Assembly (NCBI GenBank): GCA_050633905.1
Contig: JBOEHJ010000150.1
Coordinates: 1 to 64,000 of the forward strand
Direction of reading: 5' to 3'
DNA: 64,000 nt
Source: JANQPX01 sp050633905
GTDB lineage: Bacteria; Pseudomonadota; Alphaproteobacteria; Geminicoccales; Geminicoccaceae
The notes beneath the pieces are model-generated. The model worked only from the letters and a program-made list of their open reading frames with translations. It was not told the DNA's origin and did no database searches. The first letter of the stretch is position 1. The number at the start of each line of letters is the position of its first letter. Both the position numbers and the translations under genes were made by a program. Positions 17,014 to 26,173 of this stretch are shown one piece after another.

Positions 17014-17451
17014 TTAAGAGCCGTTTAGCGGGTGCCTTGGCACCATCATAACAGCATTGCCATCAAGCACCTTGGTGTCGCCGACGGTGCAGGTGGTGGC
17101 CAAGGTCGCGCGGTTCCGTTCGGTGTTCAGTTCTGCAACGGCCACGCGGGCAATCACCGTGTCGCCAATGCGCACAGGTGCGAGAAAGCGTAGATCTTGG
17201 GTGACATAGATAGCACCCGGCCCCGGCAGCTTCGTGCCGAGCACCGTTGAGACCAAGCTTGCGGTCAGCATGCCATGGGCGATACGTCCCTCAAACATAG
17301 TCCGACTGGCAAAGTCCTGATCCAGATGGATAGGGTTAGTGTCGCCGGAGACGCCGGCAAACATCAAGAGATCCGCCTCTGTGATCGTCTTGGAAAAGAC
17401 GGCGCTCATGCCCTCGCTCAAATCGTCGAAAAAATATCCCTGGCGCTCGTC
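17014..17451 (-). CDS. MaoC-like (R)-specific enoyl-CoA hydratase
   Basis: 145 residues from ATG 17451, which has GAGGTGAG upstream; the frame extends to 17526 without a good site. Hot-dog fold hydratase signature: FAGVSGDTNPIHLDQDFA contains the catalytic Asp and His dyad, and FEGRIAHGMLTASLVSTVLG is the second conserved block. PhaJ-type proteins hydrate trans-2-enoyl-CoA to (R)-3-hydroxyacyl-CoA. It is on the minus strand, convergent with the ROK kinase across a repeat element. Confidence 0.9.
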   Translation of the reverse strand, partial: DERQGYFFDDLSEGMSAVFSKTITEADLLMFAGVSGDTNPIHLDQDFASRTMFEGRIAHGMLTASLVSTVLGTKLPGPGAIYVTQDLRFLAPVRIGDTVIARVAVAELNTERNRATLATTCTVGDTKVLDGNAVMMVPRHPLNGS

Positions 17452-17623
17452 CATACAACTCACCTCGACATCATGCGGCAAGAAGGAGCGTATCAAATTT
17501 TGTGCATCGCACAATAAGAAGCTCATTCCTGATCAATAAAGCCCGTACAAAAACGTCATTTCAACACAGATGGTGTTGATCTTTGGTAAATGACGGCGGT
17601 TGTGGCGATAGATCAGACGAACG

Positions 17624-18325
17624 TCATGGCTTCTTGCCGGTCAAATGAGCCGCTGTCTGGTTAAAGAGGATATTGTTGTTATCGGCTCGGTCCTGGCCGC
17701 GATTTTGCCGATCTTTGTGGAGGTCGATCGCGCGCATCACGGCGGGACGATCCTTGATCCGTTGCCGCCAGGCTTTCACGTTCGGAAAGCCATCGAGATC
17801 GGCACCCAGCGGTTTAGCGATAAACACCCAGGGAAATGCGATCATATCGGCGATCGAATAGCTCTCCAGAATGAATTTCTGATCGATGAGCCGCCGCTCC
17901 AGCACACCTAGATTGCGATCATATTCGCCGGCATAACGCTTTTGGCTGTATGCCTCGTCCTTTGGTGCGTAGTTCCTGAAATGGCTGAGCTGGCCTGCCA
18001 TCGGGCCCAGATTGCCGACCTGCCAGAAGAGCCATTCCATGAGTTCCTTCCTACCCTGTTGGTCTGTTGGCGCGAAACAACCGGTCTTTTCGGCGAGATA
18101 AAGGAGGATGGCGCCGGATTCGAAGACGCTCACCGGCTCACCGTCGACATCGTGATCGACGATAGCGGGCATCTTGGCATTGGGGCTGATGTTAAGAAAG
18201 TCTGATGCGAATTGATCACCTTGGCCGAGGCGCATCAGATGGGTTTGATAAGAGAGGCCGCATTCCTCTAGCATGATCCCAACCTTCCAGCCATTCGGCG
18301 TGGGCGCATAATAGAAGTCGATCAT
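17624..18325 (-). CDS. Glutathione S-transferase family protein (YfcG/Ure2-like)
   Basis: 233 residues. The N-terminal thioredoxin-like domain reads IDFYYAPTPNGWKVGIMLEE, and SVFESGAILLYLAEKTG is the glutathione-binding SNAIL/TRASH-like helix (E-S-G). The C-terminal helical domain includes YSIADMIAFPWV. The Asn in 'PNGWKV' matches the disulfide-bond reductase subgroup (YfcG, YghU). Its ATG overlaps the stop of the upstream CoA-transferase by four bases, so the two are translationally coupled and probably act in one pathway. Confidence 0.9.
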   Translation of the reverse strand: MIDFYYAPTPNGWKVGIMLEECGLSYQTHLMRLGQGDQFASDFLNISPNAKMPAIVDHDVDGEPVSVFESGAILLYLAEKTGCFAPTDQQGRKELMEWLFWQVGNLGPMAGQLSHFRNYAPKDEAYSQKRYAGEYDRNLGVLERRLIDQKFILESYSIADMIAFPWVFIAKPLGADLDGFPNVKAWRQRIKDRPAVMRAIDLHKDRQNRGQDRADNNNILFNQTAAHLTGKKP

Positions 18326-19533
18326 TCCAATGCCTCCCTGGTCTTCGCGGCAGTTTTCGCAATGCCTTTCTCGATCAGGTCCTCGATCCGGTCCGGCTCA
18401 AAGCCGGCTTTTTCGAGGATTGAGCGGGTATCACCGCCAAGGGCTGGGGCACCACGGCGATGTTCAGGCGGGGTCGCGGAAAATTGCGCTGGTGTCCGTG
18501 CTTGACGGAGGCGTCCCGCCTCGGGGTGATCGGTCTCAGTGACAATATTATTGGCAACGACCTGTGGATGACGGATCGCCTGGCGCCTGGTTAGCACCGG
18601 CGCGCAAGGGATGTCCTCCGCTTCGAGGCGCTCAATCCAATCCTCGGTGGTTCGCCCCCGGAGTGCTTCCTGGATCATCTCCACCCGCTCATCCTTATGG
18701 CGTTCGAGACCGGAAGTCTCGAGAAAACGCGGATCGTCGAGCCAATCGGGACGCCCGACTGCGCGAGAAAGGCCTTCCCATTCCTTCCGGCGGACCACAG
18801 CGACGCTGATATAGCCATCAGCTGTTTCGTAGATCAGGTCGATGAAGCTCTGCGCGCGCTCGGTCTCGAGTTCATCGCCAACGAAGGTGTGCCCGCCCAT
18901 ATCGGACGACCAGAGAAAGGCAATGACGGTGTCGAGCATGGAGAGTGTGACATGCTGGCCTTCATTGGTTCGCGAACGGGCGAGCAAGGCCGCCGTCACC
19001 GCTTGGGCCACGGCAAAGCCGGTGAGCTTATCGGGCAGGATGGTTCTGACCAGGCGCGGGCGCTGTTCATCGGAGCCGGCCTGGACCGTGGTGAGCCCTG
19101 AGAGGGATTGGATCAGCGGATCGAATACGGGCTTTTCGGCATAGGGTCCCTCAAACCCGAATCCGCTGATCGACATGTAGACCAGCCCTGGATTGATGGC
19201 CTTCAATGTTGCGTAACCCAGGCCCAAACGCTCGATCGCGCCAGGACGAAAATTCTGAATGAAGACGTCGGCTGATTTGATCAGTTCCAGCACCACGGCC
19301 AGACCGTCTTCCGATTTCAGGTTCAAGGCGATGGAGCGCTTGTTGCGGTTGTTGTTGAGAAAGGAGGCTGGAAAGTCGCCGCGCCTGGTGGCGACATGCC
19401 GGGTATGATCGCCACTGAGTGATTCTACCTTGATCACATCGGCGCCCTGATCGGCAAGGATCATTGTGCCCAGCGGACCTGAGACCATGGTGGTGAGATC
19501 GATGATCCGAAATCCATCTAAAGGTCCAGGCAT
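18322..19533 (-). CDS. Family III CoA-transferase (CaiB/BaiF/Frc)
   Basis: About 403 residues from ATG 19533 (GGAGG ten bases upstream; frame open to 19560). The N-terminal LDGFRIIDLTTMVSGPLGTM, ADQGADVIKVE and NRNKRSIALNLK blocks are typical. The catalytic Asp is in PVFDPLIQSLSGLT. These enzymes move CoA between organic acids through an enzyme-bound anhydride. Partnership with the GST encoded directly downstream suggests a degradation pathway; the acid substrate is unknown. Confidence 0.92.
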   Translation of the reverse strand: MPGPLDGFRIIDLTTMVSGPLGTMILADQGADVIKVESLSGDHTRHVATRRGDFPASFLNNNRNKRSIALNLKSEDGLAVVLELIKSADVFIQNFRPGAIERLGLGYATLKAINPGLVYMSISGFGFEGPYAEKPVFDPLIQSLSGLTTVQAGSDEQRPRLVRTILPDKLTGFAVAQAVTAALLARSRTNEGQHVTLSMLDTVIAFLWSSDMGGHTFVGDELETERAQSFIDLIYETADGYISVAVVRRKEWEGLSRAVGRPDWLDDPRFLETSGLERHKDERVEMIQEALRGRTTEDWIERLEAEDIPCAPVLTRRQAIRHPQVVANNIVTETDHPEAGRLRQARTPAQFSATPPEHRRGAPALGGDTRSILEKAGFEPDRIEDLIEKGIAKTAAKTREALE

Positions 19534-19678
19534 TGGGACAGATCCTCCAACTCGGCGCAAAAGAATAGCGTCCTGGCGGTTTCACGAAAGGTCAAGAGGA
19601 TTGAACTTGCACGGACCTCCATTGCGATCCCGGTATCACCGCGTATCATACTTGTAACCCCTTGCCTTGGAGATCTTC

Positions 19679-20623
19679 GTGACAGCACAACCGATCATCA
19701 TCGATTGCGATCCTGGCCAGGACGATGCGCTTGCGATCTTACTGGCCCTCGGCTCGCCGGATGAACTGAACGTGCTAGCGGTGACCGCCGTTGCCGGTAA
19801 TGTCCCGCTCCATCTGACTGAAAAGAACGCGCAAAAGTTGGTGGCCCTTGCTGGACGCCGTGATATTCCCGTTCATGCTGGCTGCGATCGACCCATGGTG
19901 CGTGATCTGGTGACCGCAGAGTTCGTGCATGGCGAGACCGGTTTGGACGGTGCTGATTTGCCGGAGCCCGAGACGGCGCTTTCGGAGGAGCACGCCGTTC
20001 ACGCGATTATCCGCATTCTTCGAAGCGAGCCCGCCGGCAGTGTCACCCTTTGCCCTGTCGGCCCTCTCACCAATGTCGCCATGGCGATGCGGCTGGCGCC
20101 GGATATCGTCGCTCGAATAAAATCGATCGTGCTGATGGGCGGTGCGATCGGTATCGGCAACATCACGCCTGCCGCCGAATTCAACATCTATGTTGATCCC
20201 CATGCTGCCGATGTGGTGTTCCGTTCAGGCGTGCCCATCGTGATGCATGGCCTGGACGTGACCCATAAGGCTTTGGTCACACCATCTAGATTGAAGGCGA
20301 TTGAGGCAATCGGATCAGAGGTGAGTCGAGCCGTGGTCGGCCTTTTGATGTTCTACAATAAGTTCGATCAAGCCAAGGGCGAGGGCCAAGGCGCGCCGCT
20401 TCATGATCCCTGCGCGATCGCCTATGTCATGTGGCCTGAGCTATTTACCGGCCGGCAATGCCATGTCGAGATCGACATCCAGAGCGAAGCTTCCATGGGC
20501 CGTACACTCGTGGATTGGCGCGGGCGCGGTGATGGCAAACCGAATGCTTTGGCGATCGAAGAGATCGATGCGGATGGTTTTTTCGCTCTGTTGACCGAGA
20601 GGCTTGCACGGCTGCCAATTTAA
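19679..20623 (+). CDS. Inosine/uridine-preferring nucleoside hydrolase
   Basis: About 314 residues from GTG 19679 (GGAG six bases upstream; TTG 19667 is the longer option). The N-terminus TAQPIIIDCDPGQDDALAIL carries the DxDPGxDD calcium site. VLMGGAIGIGNITPAAEFNI and the C-terminal HDPCAIAYV block complete the active site. It hydrolyses the N-glycosidic bond of ribonucleosides. A binding protein gene follows at 20780, so nucleoside uptake and salvage are a possible joint role, although that binding protein looks peptide-type. Confidence 0.92.
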   Translation: MTAQPIIIDCDPGQDDALAILLALGSPDELNVLAVTAVAGNVPLHLTEKNAQKLVALAGRRDIPVHAGCDRPMVRDLVTAEFVHGETGLDGADLPEPETALSEEHAVHAIIRILRSEPAGSVTLCPVGPLTNVAMAMRLAPDIVARIKSIVLMGGAIGIGNITPAAEFNIYVDPHAADVVFRSGVPIVMHGLDVTHKALVTPSRLKAIEAIGSEVSRAVVGLLMFYNKFDQAKGEGQGAPLHDPCAIAYVMWPELFTGRQCHVEIDIQSEASMGRTLVDWRGRGDGKPNALAIEEIDADGFFALLTERLARLPI

Positions 20624-20631
20624 GTTTGGAT

Positions 20632-20687
20632 CCGTTCCAGCCCACTCCCTAATGAGCATGATCGGGTGGGGGAGTGCACAGGAACGG
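20632..20687 (+). other. Long hairpin between nucleoside hydrolase and binding-protein genes
   Basis: CCGTTCC at 20632 pairs with GGAACGG at 20681, and inside it CACTCCC at 20643 pairs with GGGAGTG at 20670. This gives a two-segment stem with a loop of about 20 bases. No T-run follows, so it is not a plain intrinsic terminator. It may be an RNA processing or attenuation element. Confidence 0.5.
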
Positions 20688-20779
20688 GCAGATCAAGAAT
20701 CTAAACCCGTTTGACATCGGCAGCCGAAGGATTAAGCCTAAAAGCCACATCAAATTCTATGGATTTAGGGAGAGATTGG

Positions 20780-22402
20780 ATGGGACGGTTCTCGAAGAAC
20801 CTACTGACGCGTTCAAGCGTGATTGGCCTTGCCGCGGCGTTCATTTTGCCGCTGTCGCTGACCATGCCGTCAGCCTTGGCGGAAACACCGAATGATACCT
20901 TGGTGCAGGCCTGGCAGATCGACGATCTGATCACCCTTGATCCAGCGGAGATCTTCGAGTTTTCCGGCGCTGAATACGGTGCCCAGGTCTATGACCGTCT
21001 CATCACCTATCCTGTCGACGATGTCGAAGACCTGCAAGGTCATGTTGCCGAAAGCTGGGAGATCGGTGAAGACGGCAAGACTTATACCTTCCAGATCAGA
21101 GAAGGCATAACCTTTCATAGCGGCAATGCGTTGACCGCCGAAGATGTTGCCTGGTCGCTGCAGCGAGTGATCAAGCTCAACAAAACCCCTTCCTTCATTC
21201 TCTCGCAATTCGGCTTTACGCCGGAGAATGTTGACGAGATGATCAAAGTGGTCGATGAGCGGACCGTTGAGATCATTCTCGACCAAGCTTATGCGCCGAC
21301 TTTCTTTCTTTATTGTCTGACGGCAGGCGTTGGTTCCGTGGTCGACATGCAAGAGGCGATGAGCCACGAGGTAGATGGCGATATGGGCCATGAATGGCTG
21401 CGCACCGCCTCTGCCGGTTCCGGTCCCTTCAAGCTTCGCAGCTGGAAGCCGAATGAGAGTATTGTGGTTGATGCCAATCCTGATTACTGGGGCGGTGCTC
21501 CGGCGCTGAAGCGGGTCTTCACCCGCCATATCCCCGAGCCTGCTACCCAGGTATTGCTCTTGGAAAAAGGTGACATCGACATCGCGCGCAATCTTGATGC
21601 CGATCAAATCAAGTCGCTCGAAGGTAATGACGATATCGAGGTTGAAGACGTGCCCAAGGGGGCAGTTTGGTATCTTGGCCTCAATCAGAAAAACGAAAAT
21701 CTCGCTAAGCCTGAAGTGCGCCAGGCGATGAAATACCTAATCGATTACGAGGGCATGGAGAGCACCATCCTTGCGGGTTCGGCCAAGATCCACCAATCGT
21801 TCCTGCCAAGCGGCTTTCTTGGCGCGATCGAAGACAAGCCGTTCACGCTGGATCTCGAGAAAGCCAAAGGTCTCCTGGCGGAGGCTGGCCTCGCGGATGG
21901 TTTCACGGTGACGATGGACACCCGCAATACCTCGCCAACCACAGAGATGGCGCAGATTATCCAGGCCAACTGGGCGCAGGCTGGTATTAAGCTTGAAATC
22001 CTGCCGGGCGACAACAAGCAGACGCTCACCAAGTATCGAGCACGCACCCACGACATCTATATTGGACGCTGGGGTCCCGATTATCAGGACCCCCATACCA
22101 ACGCCGATACTTTTGCCAGCAATCCCGGCAATGCTGACGAGGATGGCCATACCGGCAAGCTCGCCTGGCGCAATGCCTGGGACATCCCAGAAATGACAGC
22201 ACTCACCGCCGCGGCCGTCCTAGAGCACGACCCCGATACGCGCAGTACGATGTATCAGGAATTGCAGCGCGAGCATCAGGAGACCTCCCCATTTGTCATC
22301 ATGTTCCAGGACATCGAAGCGATCGCGTCAAGGAAAGGCGTCAGCGGAATGATCTGGGGGCCATCTTTCGACGACAGCAAATATTGGAAAATCACCAAAT
22401 AG
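20780..22402 (+). CDS. ABC transporter substrate-binding protein, peptide/nickel family (SBP_bac_5)
   Basis: About 540 residues. MGRFSKNLLTRSSVIGLAAA followed by a hydrophobic stretch to PSALA is a signal peptide, which is why I chose ATG 20780 (AGGGAGAG upstream) over the frame start at 20711. The family order is present: DLITLDPAEIFEFSG, YTFQIREGITFHSG, GSGPFKLRSWKPNE, and YIGRWGPDYQDPHTN. It binds peptides or similar solutes in the periplasm. No permease or ATPase gene adjoins it, so it is an orphan that must dock to a transporter encoded elsewhere. The final TAG is shared with a repeat element. Confidence 0.92.
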   Translation: MGRFSKNLLTRSSVIGLAAAFILPLSLTMPSALAETPNDTLVQAWQIDDLITLDPAEIFEFSGAEYGAQVYDRLITYPVDDVEDLQGHVAESWEIGEDGKTYTFQIREGITFHSGNALTAEDVAWSLQRVIKLNKTPSFILSQFGFTPENVDEMIKVVDERTVEIILDQAYAPTFFLYCLTAGVGSVVDMQEAMSHEVDGDMGHEWLRTASAGSGPFKLRSWKPNESIVVDANPDYWGGAPALKRVFTRHIPEPATQVLLLEKGDIDIARNLDADQIKSLEGNDDIEVEDVPKGAVWYLGLNQKNENLAKPEVRQAMKYLIDYEGMESTILAGSAKIHQSFLPSGFLGAIEDKPFTLDLEKAKGLLAEAGLADGFTVTMDTRNTSPTTEMAQIIQANWAQAGIKLEILPGDNKQTLTKYRARTHDIYIGRWGPDYQDPHTNADTFASNPGNADEDGHTGKLAWRNAWDIPEMTALTAAAVLEHDPDTRSTMYQELQREHQETSPFVIMFQDIEAIASRKGVSGMIWGPSFDDSKYWKITK

Positions 22403-22588
22403 TGGTGTGATCACCTCATGGACTTGGACCGGTAGGGCCAAGATCAACGGTATGCGGCCAAGTTTTTGGGGTGGTCTATGCTACTGGTATGCCTGCAACA
22501 CATGATAACCACCACCCGCCTCGAAAACTTGGCCGCATACCACCGAGCCTAGCTCTACCGGTCCAAGTCAATGTAATGGTCACACCAC
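22402..22588. repeat. Palindromic repeat, two B arms (187 bp)
   Basis: The tip GTGGTGTGATCAC starts at the G of the upstream TAG stop and the mirrored tip GTGGTGTGACC ends the element. The arms are inverted copies: GACTTGGACCGGTAG at 22421 pairs perfectly with 22555-22569, and GGTATGCGGCCAAGTTTT at 22449 pairs perfectly with 22514-22531. Transcribed RNA would fold into a hairpin roughly 80 bp long with some mismatches. It lies between convergent genes. Confidence 0.88.
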
Positions 22589-22590
22589 AA

Positions 22591-23817
22591 TTATGCAGCG
22601 CCGGCCCAGTCGCCTTGGTACCATCCGCTGTTGATGGCCTGGACGGCCATTTTGCCGATCGTCTGCCGTTCTGTCTCGGCCAGAAGGCGATGGACGGTAT
22701 CGAAGCTCAGCTGGCCTGACAGGGGCTGCATAGGCGGCAGGGAATACCGCTGATAGTCGGTGAGAAGCATGACCAGGGTAAGATCGAGCAACAGTCGTCT
22801 GGTTGTGCGGGTGGCAAGCCATGCCTCTAGAGTTGCCTCTGGAATCTCGACGGGCGAGCGGCCGGCGAGATCGCGGCGCACGAAGGCGCCGATCGATAGG
22901 TCGTCTTGACGAAGGTCGCCATCGGGTTTGGTCGACAGCAGGATCAGGTTCGAGAGCACGAACTCCGCAACGGCGGATCTTGTTGCGATACCGGCATGAT
23001 CATGGGCCTGGCTTTCCCTTGCCGCCAGCACGCGGCTGGTGTCGATCAGGGCGAGTAGAGACGATGCCGCCTCTAGCGCCTGGATCAATTGTTGCGAGCT
23101 GGATTTCACGCTGGCGCGCGCCAGACGGCGTTGCGCGAAATCCCAGGCCGCGGCTTCCAGCTCGATCCCGTCATCAGCGTCATTCATGATCACATCGATG
23201 AAAGGCCCTGCAACGGCGGCCAGGAGATAGGACCTTTCCGCAGGCCTCCCGACATTGTAGCACTGCTCAACGGAAGCCAGGCACTGCAGCATGTGATCGT
23301 CGGTGGTCAGGTTTAATAAGAGCGGGCGAAAATCGGGATGAATGTCATGCTGCCGGCCCACCCGCATGACGAGATGATGCCGAAGCGTTGCTAAATCATC
23401 TGTCGACATCTGCCCGATCTCGGCTTCGACCATCGGCACGACCCAATCGTCAGCCTCAGTGATCAGCTGCCTTGCCGGCCTGCCATAGGTGCGGGGATGC
23501 AGCGCAAGCTCACGCCGTGCGGCAGGGTCTTGTTCCAGTCGCTGCTTTTGCAGGCGCATAGTTTCCGCATAGATCTGACCGCCGTCCGCACTGCCATCTT
23601 TCGGTGCTTGGCCGCCCAGTTCTACTAGTCTTGCCGTCAACGGACCTGCATAAGGATTGACGCCCGTCGTCTTTTCCAGGAGGCGTGCCATGTCGTCCAG
23701 ATCAGCCGAGGCCAGAACGAGCTCGATATTTTCCGGGTCCAAGTCGTCCGAAGGTGAGGTTAACTGTCCCTGCAGGTAGGGCCTAATCGCAGTAAGGTCC
23801 GGCGTCTCTTCGGTCAT
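22591..23817 (-). CDS. Hypothetical protein, 408 residues, family not recognised
   Basis: A long open frame with normal codon use and no signal peptide or membrane helix. It looks soluble and mostly helical, with many Leu/Ala/Arg/Asp. Recognisable local features are an acidic N-terminus (about 1-75), Arg/Gln-rich helices near 85-110, and two clusters of Trp (DDWVVP, AAWDFAQRR). The protein ends SGWYQGDWAGAA. I cannot assign a domain. It is convergent with the binding-protein gene and separated from it by a repeat, and upstream is a 376-bp AT-rich gap, suggesting its own promoter. Confidence 0.8.
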   Translation of the reverse strand: MTEETPDLTAIRPYLQGQLTSPSDDLDPENIELVLASADLDDMARLLEKTTGVNPYAGPLTARLVELGGQAPKDGSADGGQIYAETMRLQKQRLEQDPAARRELALHPRTYGRPARQLITEADDWVVPMVEAEIGQMSTDDLATLRHHLVMRVGRQHDIHPDFRPLLLNLTTDDHMLQCLASVEQCYNVGRPAERSYLLAAVAGPFIDVIMNDADDGIELEAAAWDFAQRRLARASVKSSSQQLIQALEAASSLLALIDTSRVLAARESQAHDHAGIATRSAVAEFVLSNLILLSTKPDGDLRQDDLSIGAFVRRDLAGRSPVEIPEATLEAWLATRTTRRLLLDLTLVMLLTDYQRYSLPPMQPLSGQLSFDTVHRLLAETERQTIGKMAVQAINSGWYQGDWAGAA

Positions 23818-24193
23818 AGAGGCTCCTGGCTTGTCCCACGCTCAACAGGGCATGAGGATCATGGATTTGCAGGCAGTATAAATTTAACACCACGATTAAT
23901 GGTTTAATCCGACCTCGCATAGAATTACTTTTTTGTTACAAGCTTATGCGCAAATTTCAGTTTAAACGTTTGTATTATATAATAAAAATCAACCGATTTT
24001 CACAATATGACTAACCAACACGTTCATCCCGTTGGTGTCGATCGCCTCTTCAGCGATCACCCGTCCTGGCGTCAAGCCGCCAAACAGTTGGTGTGATGAA
24101 CTGTCACCTTGTCCAACATCTTGCATTCAACCATCGACGGGGTCATGAACGCATCCGACGACGTTTTGAACACATGCTGAGGGAGAAAGCGCA
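23818..24193. other. AT-rich intergenic region upstream of mazG and the 408-residue gene
   Basis: 376 bp between divergent genes. 23870-24005 is strikingly AT-rich (TATTATATAATAAAAATC near 23972) and probably holds promoters for one or both genes. Individual -35/-10 boxes are not clear. No RNA gene recognised. Confidence 0.5.
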
Positions 24194-24520
24194 ATGACCC
24201 TGAACGAGTATCAAGAGGCGGCGCGGCAAACGGCGGTCTTCCCCGAGGCGCATCGTGTCACCTATCCAGCTCTTGGATTGGCAAGCGAAGCGGGTGAGGT
24301 GGCAGGCAAGGTCAAAAAGGTGCTTCGCGATCGCGGCGGCGATTTTGGCGCTGAACAGATCGCCGCACTCCGTGACGAGCTTGGGGATGTTCTTTGGTAT
24401 GTCGCCGTTCTTGCCGCCGACCTTAATCTGTCGCTCGACGATCTTGCGGCCAACAATGTGGAAAAGCTGCGCTCACGCATGGAGCGCGGAACGATTCAGG
24501 GCGATGGCGATCACCGCTAG
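24194..24520 (+). CDS. MazG-like nucleotide pyrophosphohydrolase
   Basis: 108 residues, a single MazG domain as in phage-type or iMazG proteins. The metal-binding ExxE…ExxD pattern is visible as SEAGEVAGKVKK and RDELGDVLWYVAVLA. Such enzymes hydrolyse non-canonical or stress-related nucleoside triphosphates to monophosphate and pyrophosphate. GGGAG lies nine bases before ATG. The TAG stop shares its G with a truncated repeat tip. Confidence 0.88.
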   Translation: MTLNEYQEAARQTAVFPEAHRVTYPALGLASEAGEVAGKVKKVLRDRGGDFGAEQIAALRDELGDVLWYVAVLAADLNLSLDDLAANNVEKLRSRMERGTIQGDGDHR

Positions 24521-24540
24521 TGGTATGATCACATCACTCA
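24520..24540. repeat. Truncated repeat tip after mazG
   Basis: GTGGTATGATCACATCA follows, and shares the G of, the mazG TAG stop. No arm sequence is recognisable beyond it. Same junction geometry as the complete copies. Confidence 0.7.
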
Positions 24541-24580
24541 ATATTTTCGCGCTGCTGGCACAACCCACCCAGGAAATGCT

Positions 24581-26173
24581 TTAGTCCCAAAAAAAACCGC
24601 GTTGTCGGGTGAAGTCGTCCCAATCCCTTAGCAAAGCTGGCTCGTTAGCCTCGACGCCACGGGCATGCCAGCCGATCACGAGGCCAGCTGCTCGACGGAT
24701 GTCCTGTTTGCTTCGCCGGGCGAGAAGGTCATTGAATAAGGTCTCGGCGACAGCGACATCGTTGAGATGGCCAAAATCGTCCTGCAGGGCTTTGAGCTGG
24801 TTGAGAAAGGGCTTCATCGCCTTCTTCTCGAATAGCGGTTTGAAGAACTCGATCGCATAGCGCAGCTTTTTCAACGTGATCCGAAGCTCATGGCGCTGCT
24901 CGGTCGTGAGGTCTGACAGATGATGGCCTTTGGCGAGGGCGCGTTCGTTGCGCTTAACCAAGAGTTTTCGCGCTAAGTCGGTAATCGGTTTGGCCCTAAG
25001 CGCTGCCTGCCCAGCATCGTTTTCCTGGCGCCAAGCCCGCTCCTCGAGCCATCGGCCGAAACGGAGTGTGAAGCGAGTATAGTCCGCTCCCTTCAGCATC
25101 TTTCGAGCGGATCTATAGCTCGCATGGCCACGGCTCTTAGCGCGCGCGGCGAGAACGCCGAGATCGCGATCATAGGGCCGTGCTGCCAGTAGCGGTGCTA
25201 AGAGCTCACTTTGGAAGACGTCCCAGTCCCTGGCAGGACCGAGCCCGCCGAGAGCTGCTTTGGCGCCGGCTTGTAGCCACGACATCTGACATGACGGAAT
25301 GAGTTTTCGAAAAATCGAAAGAGCCGAACGCAAGCGCCTAAGCGCGACGCGCATCTGATGTACACCTTCCGGATCCTGGCCATCGAAGGCCGCGGCCTGA
25401 TTGGCGAGCCAATGCTCAAAGCAGTTCGCGAAAATCGCCGCCATGGCATCATCGATACTATCTGATCGACTGATCATCGGTAGCTTGCGGCGATGCCAGG
25501 ATGGTGGTTTCTTGGCGAGGAGATCGAAGGCGCGGACGGATTTTGAGCGTGTCTCCAGATGAAGGGGGGCTACATCCTGAAGGTCGAGAGCCAGGCGATA
25601 AAGATCTCCAGCTGTTCCTTTTAGGAGTTCCAGCTCGATTTCTGCGACCGGCATAGTGCTGTTGCCCGCCTCGATCTCCCCTAGATCCAGAACAGCCTCG
25701 ATTTGGCACAGGCGTTCGCCTTGATCATCACATGTCACGTTTCGAAGGCGTCGTTTTATCCGTGTCGTAAATGCTTGTTGGAGGTCGCCGGTACGTGCCG
25801 ATTTTGGCAAGAGTTCACGTGCCTCTTTGGGGAAGGCATCGAGCTTGAGCTGATCGTTATCGAGGGTTATTTCCCATTCGGTCCGCTTCAGGAGAGCGGC
25901 TTTGGCATTGTCACCAGCCTTGAGCGTTTGTTTGCATTCGGCGCCATTGTTCCGAACGCGCAGCGCCAGGCCTTTGGCATGCAGGGCTCGATCGGCTGTA
26001 TCGAAATAGCGGTTTTCAAGATCGGCTGTCGTTCCCTCAGGACCATCATCTTGGGGGCCAAGGGACGAGGCGAAGACCGTTTCAAGAACATCTGCATCAC
26101 CGGCAAGACGCAATTCGACTTCGATGGTTTTTTCATCGCCGTCCAAAGGCTTTCTTGATTTCGGTTCGCTCAA
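24581..26173 (-). CDS. CYTH-CHAD protein (inorganic triphosphatase YgiF type)
   Basis: 530 residues. The CYTH domain (about 12-210) starts with the ExE motif IEVELRLAG and contains YFDTADRALHAKGLALRVRN and the paired charged strands typical of triphosphate tunnel enzymes. The CHAD domain (about 230-525) begins HQMRVALRRLRSALSIF and has KLRYAIEFFKPLF, helices rich in conserved His and basic residues that bind polyphosphate. E. coli YgiF hydrolyses tripolyphosphate. A role in polyphosphate metabolism is inferred. Confidence 0.9.
   Translation of the reverse strand: MSEPKSRKPLDGDEKTIEVELRLAGDADVLETVFASSLGPQDDGPEGTTADLENRYFDTADRALHAKGLALRVRNNGAECKQTLKAGDNAKAALLKRTEWEITLDNDQLKLDAFPKEARELLPKSARTGDLQQAFTTRIKRRLRNVTCDDQGERLCQIEAVLDLGEIEAGNSTMPVAEIELELLKGTAGDLYRLALDLQDVAPLHLETRSKSVRAFDLLAKKPPSWHRRKLPMISRSDSIDDAMAAIFANCFEHWLANQAAAFDGQDPEGVHQMRVALRRLRSALSIFRKLIPSCQMSWLQAGAKAALGGLGPARDWDVFQSELLAPLLAARPYDRDLGVLAARAKSRGHASYRSARKMLKGADYTRFTLRFGRWLEERAWRQENDAGQAALRAKPITDLARKLLVKRNERALAKGHHLSDLTTEQRHELRITLKKLRYAIEFFKPLFEKKAMKPFLNQLKALQDDFGHLNDVAVAETLFNDLLARRSKQDIRRAAGLVIGWHARGVEANEPALLRDWDDFTRQRGFFWD

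Noticed and set aside
24194..24520. mazG as a prophage remnant
   Set aside because: Single-domain MazG proteins are common in phages, but no integrase, capsid or other phage gene is nearby.
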